Source: Opacimonas immobilis (GTDB lineage Bacteria; Pseudomonadota; Gammaproteobacteria; Enterobacterales; Alteromonadaceae). Taken from it: a stretch of DNA of 64,000 nucleotides. A program made the translations under genes and the position numbers. Location: assembly GCF_048282545.1 (NCBI RefSeq), contig NZ_CP182485.1:186001-250000 (forward strand). The letters are read 5' to 3'. The notes under the pieces are model-generated. The model had not been told where the DNA came from and ran no database searches. It saw only the letters and a program-made list of their open reading frames with translations. Each line of letters opens with the position of its first letter. Position 1 is the first letter of the stretch. Shown in pieces: positions 55,715 through 64,000 of this stretch.

Positions 55715-56559
55715 GTCAATTAATACCCGTTGATTACCAAGCACCTGATGCCAAACAACAATTTGTCTCTTCATTACGTGAAACTGGGTTTGGCGTATTA
55801 ACCAACCATCCAATTGAACAGCATGCCGTTCAAGATATTTATGAGCGCTGGCAGTCCTGGTTCGATCTGAGCGATGCCGACAAAGAAGCCTATTTGTATA
55901 ACAAGGGCACGCAGGATGGTTTTTTTCCTGCGCGGATTTCTGAAACCGCCAAAGGACATGTCAAGAAAGACATCAAAGAATACTTTCATTACTATCCTTG
56001 GGGACAGTGTCCCGATGCCTTGCGGGGTCAGCTTGATGATTATTATCGCTCGACGACGGCATTTGCTGCCGAGTTGCTCAGCTGGATTGAAGAATTATCC
56101 CCCTCTGATGTGTCAGAAGGCTATTTTGAACCCTTGTCCAATATGATCAACGGCTCAAATCAGACACTGTTAAGAGTATTACATTACCCACCATTAGATG
56201 GAGCAGAAGAGCCTGAAGCCATTCGTGCTGCAGCTCACGAGGATATTAATTTAATTACTATATTGCCAGCTGCCAATGAGCCCGGTTTACAGGTGAAAAG
56301 CAAAACAGGCGAGTGGCTCGATGTACCCAGTGATTTTGGCAATCTGATCATCAATATTGGCGATATGCTGCAAGAGGCTTCAGGTGGATATTTTCCATCC
56401 ACATCCCATCGGGTGATCAATCCTGAAGGCGCGGATATGAGAAAATCTAGGATCTCTTTACCGCTATTTCTTCATCCTAGACCGGATGTACAACTGTCGA
56501 CTAGGCATACGGCTAAGTCGTACCTGATAGAACGCTTAACAGAACTTGGCGTTATTTAA
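55711..56559 (+). CDS. 2-oxoglutarate/Fe(II) oxygenase of the isopenicillin N synthase family
   Basis: This is a 282-residue non-haem iron oxygenase. The facial triad is His176-x-Asp178 in AAHEDINLIT and His233 in STSHRVINP, and the 2-oxoglutarate-binding Arg is in SRISLPLFLHP. The N-terminal half is the DIOX_N domain. The family includes thymine hydroxylase, and the location behind a nucleoside transporter and kinase suggests a nucleoside or base as substrate, but this is inference. The 4-base overlap with nupC implies one transcript. Confidence 0.9.
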   Translation: MSQLIPVDYQAPDAKQQFVSSLRETGFGVLTNHPIEQHAVQDIYERWQSWFDLSDADKEAYLYNKGTQDGFFPARISETAKGHVKKDIKEYFHYYPWGQCPDALRGQLDDYYRSTTAFAAELLSWIEELSPSDVSEGYFEPLSNMINGSNQTLLRVLHYPPLDGAEEPEAIRAAAHEDINLITILPAANEPGLQVKSKTGEWLDVPSDFGNLIINIGDMLQEASGGYFPSTSHRVINPEGADMRKSRISLPLFLHPRPDVQLSTRHTAKSYLIERLTELGVI

Positions 56560-56568
56560 AGACAAAGA

Positions 56569-57048
56569 TTAGGGCGTATCAAGGCGCCCTACTTCTAAGA
56601 CTGGTGCGGCATCAATCTCGGCCGCATCCATCATAGTTGCGATGCGCTGCATCGTGGAGACCATCAAAGATTTTTCCCATTCTTCTAGGCTATTAAAGCG
56701 ATTGAGAAAGTGTTCTTGCAACGGTAATGGCGCAGCAGCTAAGGCGGCCTGTCCCGTTTCACTCAAAAACACCCCGACTTTGCGCTTGTCTTCGGTACTC
56801 CGCACACGGTTGACCAGGGCACGTGCTTCCATTCGATCCAGAATGCTGGTAATGGTTGCCGGACTAAGATTAATACTTTGAGCAATTTGTTTGACCATAA
56901 CCCCTGGGTTTTTGCCGACTTCTTGCAATACGAGTAACTGCGGACCAGTCAGCCCTACGTCTTTGTTGAGTTGGCGTGACCGCATATCGATTGCTCGGAT
57001 CACCTTACGTAAAGCAACTAACAGTTCTTCGTCTTTTTGCATGCTCAA
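56569..57048 (-). CDS. MarR-family transcriptional regulator (possibly CosR/EctR-like)
   Basis: This is a 159-residue MarR protein with a winged helix: the helix KQIAQSINLSPATITSILDRMEARALV and the wing VNRVRSTEDKRKVGVFLSETG. It lies 8 bases after the BCCT transporter gene, on the same strand. Regulators of this type (CosR/EctR) control compatible-solute genes in Vibrio and halophiles, so control of betT by salt or choline is likely but not shown. Converges on the oxygenase gene with a 9-base gap. Confidence 0.85.
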   Translation of the reverse strand: MSMQKDEELLVALRKVIRAIDMRSRQLNKDVGLTGPQLLVLQEVGKNPGVMVKQIAQSINLSPATITSILDRMEARALVNRVRSTEDKRKVGVFLSETGQAALAAAPLPLQEHFLNRFNSLEEWEKSLMVSTMQRIATMMDAAEIDAAPVLEVGRLDTP

Positions 57049-57056
57049 ATATTCTT

Positions 57057-59012
57057 TTAAAGTTGTTGTAGAAAGTGCACGTGTTTTTGGTACTGCTCAA
57101 TCACGTCGTGAATGATGGCATCTTTTGACCAGCTCATCACACAATAATCTTGGCCACCCTGGGAAAGATGAACCTCTGCGCGATAATACTGATTTTGTGT
57201 GCTGTTGTCATCTTGAGTTAGACCGTCTGGCTGGTGTGCAACTCGAACCTGGACACTATAAACAAAATCAGGCTGGTCACCATGACTTATCATAAGACTG
57301 ATACGATCTGCACTGGTAGTGAGTTCTGCATCAAGAGATTGAGAAATCATCTCTTGTTGCACTTCAGTCAACGCGTTTTTTACTTTTGATTGAAGGAATT
57401 GCTTAACGCTATGCTGATTAGGAAAAGCAACGACCTGTGCGAGTTTTTCGCGCCAATCAACCGATTCAACGCCAATCATCGCAGGTGATAACTCCAAACT
57501 TTGCTGTTTAGTCGCATCGATACTCAACGCGCGATATGTGCCAAACAATGCCATCAGGAGGACTATCGTAAAGGGTAAGGCTGACGCTATCGTCAACGTT
57601 TGTAATGCACCAAGTCCGCCAGTAAATAAAAGAATTCCAGCCACAACACCAATCATTCCAGTCCAGTACAAACGTTGCCAAATCGGTGTGTTATTTTCTC
57701 CGTATGAGGCTAGCATATCAACGACCATCGCCCCTGAATCGCATGAAGTGACAAAGAAAATCACCACCATAATCAGCGCAACACAAGATACCAAGAAGCT
57801 CAATGGGTATTGCTCTAAAAAAGCAAACAGCGCCAAGCTGGTATCGGCTTTCACCGCCTCTGCTAAACTGGCTAGATTTTGGTTATTGATCAAATCAATA
57901 GCGGAATTACCAAAAAACGTCATCCACATAAAGGTGAAAAAAGACGGTACGATCAATACCCCGACAATAAATTCTCGAATTGTTCGACCTTGTGAAATAC
58001 GAGCGATAAACATTCCGACAAAAGGCGACCATGCTAGCCACCACGCCCAGTAATAAATCGTCCAGCCACCTAGCCAGTCCGTTTGTTCGTAAGCAAAGAG
58101 GTTAAATGTGTTGTACACCAGCTCGGATAAGTAGGCTCCCGTATTTTGAACCAGTGCCTGCATCAAAAATAAACTCGGTCCATTAAGTAACACAAACAAC
58201 AATAAGGCAACGGCTAGTAGCATGTTAATTTGCGATAGAAGTTTGATACCCTTATCCAAGCCTGAAGCAACAGAGACTGATGCAAGTACCACGACCACCA
58301 ACATAATTACTAACTGAACCGTCTTACTGACACCAATATCAAACAACAAATTAGCACCCGCATTAATCTGTAAGACACCAATCCCCAGAGAAGTCGCAAC
58401 ACCAAATACGGTCGATACCACAGCAAAAGCATCAATCAAATCACCACGCCATGAAAAGATTTTGTCTCCCCAAACTGGGTGTAAAGCCGAACGCAAGGTC
58501 AATGGTAGATTGTGACGGAAAGAAAAGTAAGCCAGAATTAAAGCCACCGTGGCATAGATAGCCCAACCGTGGAAACCCCAATGGAAAAAGGTCATCTTCA
58601 TCGCTTCTTTAGCTGCCTCAACCGACTCTGGCGTAGCGGTAGGTGGAGTGAGATAATGCATCACCGGTTCAGCGACGCCATAAAACATTAAGCCAATGCC
58701 CATACCTGCCGAAAATAGCATCGCTAGCCATGTACTAAAACGATATTTAGGCTGTTGATGGTCTAAGCCAAGTTTTATGTCGCCGTATTTGGAAAAACAC
58801 AAATAAATAGTTGTCACTAAGATAAAGGCAACACACAGCACGTAAAACCAACCGGCGGTATCGACAATAACGGTTTGCAAACTTTGAAACCGTTCAGTAA
58901 CTTCTTCTGCATTCCACAGTGTTAATGCAACCAATAGCGCGATGATGAGAGAGGCCGAAGCAAATACACCATAATTTAAATTATTTTTATTCTTATTAAC
59001 TGACCCAGACAC
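57057..59012 (-). CDS. betT: BCCT-family betaine/choline transporter (BetT-like)
   Basis: This is a 651-residue transporter with twelve helices and the BCCT motifs GMGIGLMFYGVAEPVMHY and WTIYYWAWWLAWSPFVGMFIARISQGRTIRE. A soluble C-terminal domain of about 150 residues follows, as in BetT proteins that sense osmotic stress. Choline or glycine betaine is the probable substrate. The choline oxidation genes betA/betB are not in the window. Confidence 0.92.
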   Translation of the reverse strand: MSGSVNKNKNNLNYGVFASASLIIALLVALTLWNAEEVTERFQSLQTVIVDTAGWFYVLCVAFILVTTIYLCFSKYGDIKLGLDHQQPKYRFSTWLAMLFSAGMGIGLMFYGVAEPVMHYLTPPTATPESVEAAKEAMKMTFFHWGFHGWAIYATVALILAYFSFRHNLPLTLRSALHPVWGDKIFSWRGDLIDAFAVVSTVFGVATSLGIGVLQINAGANLLFDIGVSKTVQLVIMLVVVVLASVSVASGLDKGIKLLSQINMLLAVALLLFVLLNGPSLFLMQALVQNTGAYLSELVYNTFNLFAYEQTDWLGGWTIYYWAWWLAWSPFVGMFIARISQGRTIREFIVGVLIVPSFFTFMWMTFFGNSAIDLINNQNLASLAEAVKADTSLALFAFLEQYPLSFLVSCVALIMVVIFFVTSCDSGAMVVDMLASYGENNTPIWQRLYWTGMIGVVAGILLFTGGLGALQTLTIASALPFTIVLLMALFGTYRALSIDATKQQSLELSPAMIGVESVDWREKLAQVVAFPNQHSVKQFLQSKVKNALTEVQQEMISQSLDAELTTSADRISLMISHGDQPDFVYSVQVRVAHQPDGLTQDDNSTQNQYYRAEVHLSQGGQDYCVMSWSKDAIIHDVIEQYQKHVHFLQQL

Positions 59013-59245
59013 GAATCTTAACTCATAAAACCAAAACGCCTATAAGATACGCAATATCCCATCAAAAATCCATCCACACCTCCAAAAACCCAACCATTCG
59101 AACAAAAACCAATCAAAATTAGCACTAAAAATCAAGCAGGCAGTAAACCCAAATAGTTTGTATTCTAACTAATTTGCATAATTTTTCCGTTTTGCATACA
59201 ATGTAAGCGTTAAAATTAAATTGAATTAAAACTATCAGGACACAC
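59013..59245. other. Divergent regulatory region of betT and the TonB receptor
   Basis: This is a 233-base AT-rich spacer. It contains a repeated TTTGCATA element (about 59173-59180 and 59191-59198), a likely receptor promoter, and AAGCGTTA just downstream of the -10. I cannot assign a regulator. Confidence 0.4.
59174..59202 (+). promoter_or_regulatory. Candidate sigma-70 promoter of the second TonB receptor
   Basis: TTGCAT (59174-59179) and TACAAT (59197-59202) are separated by 17 bases, 44 bases upstream of the receptor ATG. The spacing is ideal and both hexamers match four or five consensus positions. Confidence 0.5.
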
Positions 59246-61699
59246 ATGCAATACCCTAAGTCACACTCAATGCCTTTAAGTGCATTATCTATTGCAGTTA
59301 TCACTGCTTTTTCTGGTCAGACTCTCGCTGATGAATCGAAGAACAAAATTGAAACGATCGAAGTCACTGCAACCAAGCGTTCGCAAAATATTCAAGAAAC
59401 ACCAGTGGCAGTGTCAGCATTAAGCGCCGAAGCGTTAGCCGAACAAAACATTGGCAACTTTGATGATTTTGCACGTTATGTACCTAATTTGACTCTGGGT
59501 GGACGCGGTCCTGGTCAGAATGATGTATTTATTCGTGGTATGGCAATCCAACCGATTACCGTAATGCTCTCAGGGGCTCAAGGCACCATGCCAAATGTGG
59601 CACTGTACGTTGATGAACAACCGGTTACCGCACCTGGCCGTAATCTAGATTTGTATGCAACGGATTTGCAACGTATCGAAATTTTACCTGGACCACAAGG
59701 CACACTCTTTGGTGCAAGCTCTCAAGCAGGAACCATTCGATATATCACTAATAAACCGTCGACCGATGGTTTTGCTGCAGGATTTACGACACGTTTGGAA
59801 AGTACTAAAAACGGCGAGATGTCGACGACAGGGGAAGGCTTTATCAACCTCCCATTGTCTGATGATTTGGCATTCCGCGCCGCGATTTACTCTGTTCAGC
59901 GTGGTGGTTACATTGACAATGTTGCGGGTGAATTTACTCTTGACCCAGCATTGAACCCAAACAGCTCAGTTGATCTTGGCCCAGATGCAACCTACGAAAG
60001 CACTAGCAACTTACCATTAGTCGAAGAAGACTTTAATGACTCTGCATACGAAGGTGGTCGTTTTGGTTTGCAGTATTTCATCAATAACGATTGGACTGTG
60101 CTTTTGCAACACACCACACAATCATTGGTTGCTGACGGTGTGTTTGATTTCGATCCTGAAGTGGGTGACTTGCAAGTACAGCGTTATTTTCCTGACTCCC
60201 TAGAAGACGATATCAACCTTACAAACATGGTAGTCGAAGGGGACTTGGATGATTTGAACGTAGTCTATGCTGGGGCTTTCCTAGACCGTGATGTAGAACA
60301 AAATATTGATTACACCGGTTACAACAACTCAGGTGGCTATATCGCGTATTACACCTGTACGTATACTAACCCTGATTACATCGTTAACTACAATATCGAT
60401 CCTCAATTCATTACTGAAAATCGTGAGTGTAAAGACCCAACAAAGGGCTTTATGGGCAAACAAGAACACAAACGCATGACACATGAATTGCGTGTTTCTG
60501 CTGACGTATCTGATCAAGTCAGTATTACTGCAGGTGTGTTTTATGATGATACCGAACTAAAAACACAAGATGACTATGTATATCTTGCGGTTGAGGAGCT
60601 TGGTTTTGCTCCTAATGCACCAATTAGTATTTCAAACAGCATTAACCCAACTACTCGTCCTGCAGGCGTAGCATTCTTCAATGACATCACTCGATCAGAA
60701 GAACAAGTTGCCGTATTCAGTGAAGTAAATTGGAAATTCTCTGAGCAATGGGCAGCGACGTTTGGCTTGCGTTGGTACGAAATAGAAACTGACTATACTG
60801 GCTCATCTAACTTTGCTGATGGCATTTTCCAAGGTTCACAGAATACCGACCGTGGCCGTGATTATGATACCTCTGGAGGACATTCAACGGATCCATTGTC
60901 TGAATCTGGTGTCATTCCAAAATTCAATGTTGCCTACACAAGTCATGCCGGTGATTTGTTCTATGCAACGTATTCTGAAGGTTTCCGTCCAGGTGGATTC
61001 AACCGTGGTGGTGGTATTCCTTCATCGAATCCAGAGTTTCCAACAGTTGGAGTTACTTACGAAACGGATGATGTCAAAAACTACGAATTTGGTTGGAAAA
61101 TCCTAGACTGGGATGCGGGTTATAAGTGGAATGGTAATATGTATTACATCGATTGGTCGAATATGCAGACTTCTCGTTTTGACCCACAAAACGTATCGAT
61201 CCTAACCTTTATTGAAAATGCAGCTGACAGTGAAATCCGTGGTATTGAGACAGATATTGAATATCTCGTTAACGACAACACTACCTTGTATGCAGCGTTC
61301 TCTTACAACGATACGGAGTTAACTGCAACCAACGCACAAGTTATTGAAATGGCGCCTGTGGGTTCCGAACTGCCCCTCACGCCTAAATTCCAGGGTAACA
61401 TTCGTGTGCGTTATGATTGGGAAGCCAGTGGCTATAACATGGATATACAACTGGGCACACAATTCGCTGCCAAAAGTTACAGCTCGATTGTAGCAAGTGA
61501 ACGAGAAGCACAAGACAGTTATAGCATCTTTAATGCCTCTTATGGTGTCACTATGGACAGCTGGCGTATCAAGTTCTATATCGATAACATTTCGGACGAG
61601 CGTGCAACATTATTTATTAATAATATGGATGACATTCGTCGTATTAGCACCAACCGTCCTCGTACAGTTGGTATGAGTGTGAACTACTCTTATTTTTAA
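59246..61699 (+). CDS. TonB-dependent receptor (siderophore/sugar type)
   Basis: This is an 817-residue outer-membrane receptor. A signal peptide ends near QTLADES, followed by a TonB box (IETIEVTA), a plug domain with IQETPVAVSAL and NDVFIRGM, and a barrel ending in Phe (VGMSVNYSYF). It lacks the carboxypeptidase-like N-domain of the other receptor in the window. It resembles receptors annotated for iron or oligosaccharide uptake, but specificity is unknown. A hairpin terminator follows, then the TPR-sulfotransferase gene. Confidence 0.94.
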   Translation: MQYPKSHSMPLSALSIAVITAFSGQTLADESKNKIETIEVTATKRSQNIQETPVAVSALSAEALAEQNIGNFDDFARYVPNLTLGGRGPGQNDVFIRGMAIQPITVMLSGAQGTMPNVALYVDEQPVTAPGRNLDLYATDLQRIEILPGPQGTLFGASSQAGTIRYITNKPSTDGFAAGFTTRLESTKNGEMSTTGEGFINLPLSDDLAFRAAIYSVQRGGYIDNVAGEFTLDPALNPNSSVDLGPDATYESTSNLPLVEEDFNDSAYEGGRFGLQYFINNDWTVLLQHTTQSLVADGVFDFDPEVGDLQVQRYFPDSLEDDINLTNMVVEGDLDDLNVVYAGAFLDRDVEQNIDYTGYNNSGGYIAYYTCTYTNPDYIVNYNIDPQFITENRECKDPTKGFMGKQEHKRMTHELRVSADVSDQVSITAGVFYDDTELKTQDDYVYLAVEELGFAPNAPISISNSINPTTRPAGVAFFNDITRSEEQVAVFSEVNWKFSEQWAATFGLRWYEIETDYTGSSNFADGIFQGSQNTDRGRDYDTSGGHSTDPLSESGVIPKFNVAYTSHAGDLFYATYSEGFRPGGFNRGGGIPSSNPEFPTVGVTYETDDVKNYEFGWKILDWDAGYKWNGNMYYIDWSNMQTSRFDPQNVSILTFIENAADSEIRGIETDIEYLVNDNTTLYAAFSYNDTELTATNAQVIEMAPVGSELPLTPKFQGNIRVRYDWEASGYNMDIQLGTQFAAKSYSSIVASEREAQDSYSIFNASYGVTMDSWRIKFYIDNISDERATLFINNMDDIRRISTNRPRTVGMSVNYSYF

Positions 61700-61719
61700 A
61701 TTACGATAATTAGATTTAT

Positions 61720-61754
61720 AACCCCGTCTATTTTCAATATGCGGGGTTTTTCTT
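61720..61754 (+). terminator. Terminator after the second TonB receptor
   Basis: AACCCCG (61720-61726) pairs with CGGGGTT (61742-61748) around a 15-base loop, followed by a T-rich run. It lies 20 bases after the receptor stop and just before the next gene. Confidence 0.8.
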
Positions 61755-61766
61755 TATACTAAATTC

Positions 61767-63713
61767 ATGACTGACACGATTCGACAAGCTGTTGCCTTGA
61801 TGCAACAACAACAATTTGAACAAGCTTATGACGTTTTGTCTGCGGATTCAGTTGCCACCGACTCTGACCCCAAAATAAAATTTTATCAAGCCGTTTGTTT
61901 GCGTTATTGTGGGCGATTTAATGAAGCTTTGGATGTATTGTCAGCTTTGTTAAACCAATATCCTGACTACGCTAAAGCCTATCAAGAAATCGGTCATTGC
62001 CATCGCGACCAACACGAAAAACATCTCGCGCTAAGTGCATACGAACATGCCGTTCAACTCAACCCAATGCTCAACGCGAGTTGGACCAATATCGCCCAAC
62101 TTCTCAAACAACAACATTTACATGCCGGAGCACAACAAGCCCAAGACAAAGCGATGTTCAACGCTTCGTTACCGGTGCCAGTGCAGCAAGCTTACCACTG
62201 GTTTTATGAAGGCAAAATCAAACAAGCAGAACATCAGGTCCGCAGAATTTTGCGAGAACAACCTCATAATATACCTGCAATGCGCCTCCTCGCTGAGATT
62301 GCAGTAAAATTATATGTATTACAAGATGCAGAAACGATTTTGCGCAAAGCGGTAGCTTTAGTACCAAACGAGCGCGATGTTCGTCTTGAATTAATTCATG
62401 TGTTACAAAAACGGCAAAATCACTCTGATGCCATACATGTAGCCCTCGAAGGTCTCAAACAACATCCCAATGACCCCTTTTTGACTTTGTCTTTGGCCTC
62501 TCAATATGCTGGATTGAGTGATTTTAATCAAGCAATGCCGTTATTTGATAAGGCATTGAATATGTTACCCGACTACGCATTGGGCTTTTTGCAACGAGGA
62601 CATCAACACAAGACCCTAGGCAATATCAATGAAGCCGTTCGTGACTATCTTGAAGCAATGCGCTTAAAACCCGACTTTGGCGATGCGTATTGGAGTTTAG
62701 CCAATACTAAAACCTATGAGTTTACAGATGCTGAAATTACACAAATGCACACTCTACTTACTTCTGGGCATATCAGGAAAGTCGACCAATATCACATTGC
62801 TTTTGCCTTAGGTAAAGCCTACGAAGACCGTAAATCATTCGATAATGCCTTCCAGTATTATCAGCTTGGCAACGCGACTAAACGCCAGGTTTTACGCTAC
62901 GATCCAGATATTGTGACGGCTGAAATGGATGCGCAAAAACGCGCCTGCCCACCCGCATTTTTTGATACAGTCTCTAGATGCACAGACCCTGATCCAATAT
63001 TTATTGTCGGTCTCCCCCGTGCAGGGTCGACCCTTATTGAACAAATTTTAGCTTCGCATTCGTTAATCGAAGGCACCAGCGAATTGCCCTATATTATTGG
63101 TCTATCACGATACATCAAACAGAAATATGGTGAGTATCCTGACGTGCTTCACACCTTATCAGAGGATGAGTTGACAGAACTCGGAGAACGCTACTTATCA
63201 CAAGCGCGTGCCCATCGCATTACAAACAAACCATATTTTATCGATAAAATGCCCAATAACTTCAGGCATCTAGCCTTAATCAAAAAAATCCTGCCCAACG
63301 CCAGAATCATCGATGCGCGAAGAGAGCCTATGAGCTGTTGTTTTAGCGGTTACAAACAGCTCTTCGCGGAAGGTCAAGAGTTTAGCTACGACTTAGACGA
63401 TATTGCTCAGTATTACAAAGATTATCTAGCGCTCATGACGCATTGGCAATTGTGTTTTGGTGAAAATATCTTGTTGGTTAAACATGAGGACGTGGTATCT
63501 GATTTAGAGAATAGTGTACGAAGGATGATGAGGTTTTTAGGCGTTGATTTTGAACAAAGCTGCTTACAATTTTATCAAACCGAGCGAGCTATCAAAACCC
63601 CCAGTGCCGAGCAAGTCCGACAACCTATAAATCCAAATTCAAATGAGGCATGGAAACGTTTCGAGAAACATTTAAGTTCCTTAAAAGAGCGTTTCTTTAT
63701 TTCGACTAATTAA
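61767..63713 (+). CDS. TPR-repeat sulfotransferase family protein
   Basis: This is a 648-residue protein with tetratricopeptide repeats over about the first 370 residues (for example AYQEIGHCHRDQHEKHLALSAYEHAVQLNP and GFLQRGHQHKTLGNINEAVRDYLEAMRLKP). A C-terminal sulfotransferase domain carries the PAPS-binding loop VGLPRAGSTLIEQILASH at about 413-430 and the DARREPMSCCFSGY region. It resembles TPST-like bacterial enzymes. It has no signal peptide. The acceptor is unknown. It follows the TonB receptor after a terminator; no clear ribosome site is visible at the ATG. Confidence 0.9.
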   Translation: MTDTIRQAVALMQQQQFEQAYDVLSADSVATDSDPKIKFYQAVCLRYCGRFNEALDVLSALLNQYPDYAKAYQEIGHCHRDQHEKHLALSAYEHAVQLNPMLNASWTNIAQLLKQQHLHAGAQQAQDKAMFNASLPVPVQQAYHWFYEGKIKQAEHQVRRILREQPHNIPAMRLLAEIAVKLYVLQDAETILRKAVALVPNERDVRLELIHVLQKRQNHSDAIHVALEGLKQHPNDPFLTLSLASQYAGLSDFNQAMPLFDKALNMLPDYALGFLQRGHQHKTLGNINEAVRDYLEAMRLKPDFGDAYWSLANTKTYEFTDAEITQMHTLLTSGHIRKVDQYHIAFALGKAYEDRKSFDNAFQYYQLGNATKRQVLRYDPDIVTAEMDAQKRACPPAFFDTVSRCTDPDPIFIVGLPRAGSTLIEQILASHSLIEGTSELPYIIGLSRYIKQKYGEYPDVLHTLSEDELTELGERYLSQARAHRITNKPYFIDKMPNNFRHLALIKKILPNARIIDARREPMSCCFSGYKQLFAEGQEFSYDLDDIAQYYKDYLALMTHWQLCFGENILLVKHEDVVSDLENSVRRMMRFLGVDFEQSCLQFYQTERAIKTPSAEQVRQPINPNSNEAWKRFEKHLSSLKERFFISTN

Positions 63714-64000
63714 TACACCTTGACAGCGTTAGTGGCACTTTTTAAGTCTTTTAGGCGCATTTCACCTTTGGGATCTATGTCATAAAGCTGTGCATAGAAT
63801 AACTCCAATGTAGCTTGAGCATCGGATAATGCATTGTGCAATGGCGAAGAGAGTAATTCAAAGCGTCTACGACAGCTATCCAGTGTTGCTGCATCGTGTT
63901 TGACACCGTATTGTCCCGTACCTTTACTTAGCTTATGCAGTGCAAGTTGCATCGTATCTATAGTAGTGATTGCAGGCATTGCCTCGCCAAACCGATACGC
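63710..64000 (-). CDS. 3'-5' exonuclease (DnaQ-like), partial
   Basis: This is the C-terminal part of a DEDDh exonuclease cut at the right edge. The visible 97 codons contain the late motif HNALSDAQATLELF, with the catalytic His and Asp of Exo III, and a DTMQLALHKL segment. The frame remains open upstream of the Met at 63979, so the start lies beyond the window. Its stop overlaps the sulfotransferase stop by 4 bases on the opposite strand. Proofreading, RNase T or another role cannot be decided from this piece. Confidence 0.85.
   Translation of the reverse strand, partial: AYRFGEAMPAITTIDTMQLALHKLSKGTGQYGVKHDAATLDSCRRRFELLSSPLHNALSDAQATLELFYAQLYDIDPKGEMRLKDLKSATNAVKVY

Noticed and set aside
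1..64000. CRISPR array, tRNA, rRNA, transposase or prophage genes
   Set aside because: I looked for regular direct repeats with spacers, cloverleaf-like sequences, transposase or integrase motifs and phage structural genes, and saw none. A covariance-model scan would be needed to exclude small RNAs.

Overview
The window looks like a chromosomal segment of a marine gammaproteobacterium of the Alteromonadales (Alteromonadaceae-like). The basis is the mix of core gene order and marine accessory genes: the yrbG-kdsD-kdsC-lptCAB-rpoN-hpf-ptsN-rapZ-ptsO block back to back with mlaFEDCB-ibaG-murA, a complete Na+-pumping NADH:quinone reductase operon with apbE and nqrM, a FabV-type enoyl reductase, two large TonB-dependent receptors, a prolyl-oligopeptidase-type exported peptidase, a BCCT transporter and a TPR-sulfotransferase. 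Base composition and gene density look even throughout. I see no rRNA or tRNA gene, insertion sequence, prophage, integron or CRISPR array. The species assignment is inference.

Region 1 (1-3213): an SDR reductase and a DCC/DUF393 protein on the minus strand, msrA on the plus strand, and the mgtE Mg2+ channel. Region 2 (3289-11041, minus strand): nitrogen-PTS and sigma-54 genes (ptsO, rapZ, ptsN, hpf, rpoN) downstream of LPS transport genes (lptB, lptA, lptC), Kdo synthesis (kdsC, kdsD) and the antiporter yrbG. Region 3 (11272-15874, plus strand): the Mla phospholipid-trafficking operon, then ibaG and murA. Regions 2 and 3 diverge from a shared 230-bp promoter region and together form an envelope-biogenesis locus.

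Region 4 (15852-25840): mostly smaller or less understood genes. They are an unknown lipoprotein, a PhoD-like phosphatase without a signal peptide, flavodoxin fldB, a CLCA_X-like putative zinc protease, an orphan ExbD, a ygjV/unknown/trmN6/NAD-binding gene run, a DPP-IV-like peptidase and a PH-domain protein. Region 5 (25901-31677): a threonine/serine dehydratase, pckA, an aldo/keto reductase, an LPS-core-type glycosyltransferase and dinB.

Region 6 (31720-40570, minus strand): nqrA-F with a terminator before apbE and nqrM, and fabV upstream. Region 7 (40723-45809): fklB, ppc, mdh and argR. With pckA these place much of the PEP/oxaloacetate/malate node within 19 kb. Region 8 (45858-64000): a giant FG-GAP/VCBS lipoprotein, yghU, an Oar-like TonB receptor, a tightly packed uridine-kinase/nupC/2-oxoglutarate-oxygenase operon, a betT-marR osmolyte-uptake pair, a second TonB receptor, a TPR-sulfotransferase, and a 3'-5' exonuclease cut by the window edge.

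Nothing here is a clear new system. The most intriguing units are the nucleoside kinase/transporter/oxygenase operon, the TonB receptor next to the TPR-sulfotransferase, and the fldB-linked CLCA_X zincin.
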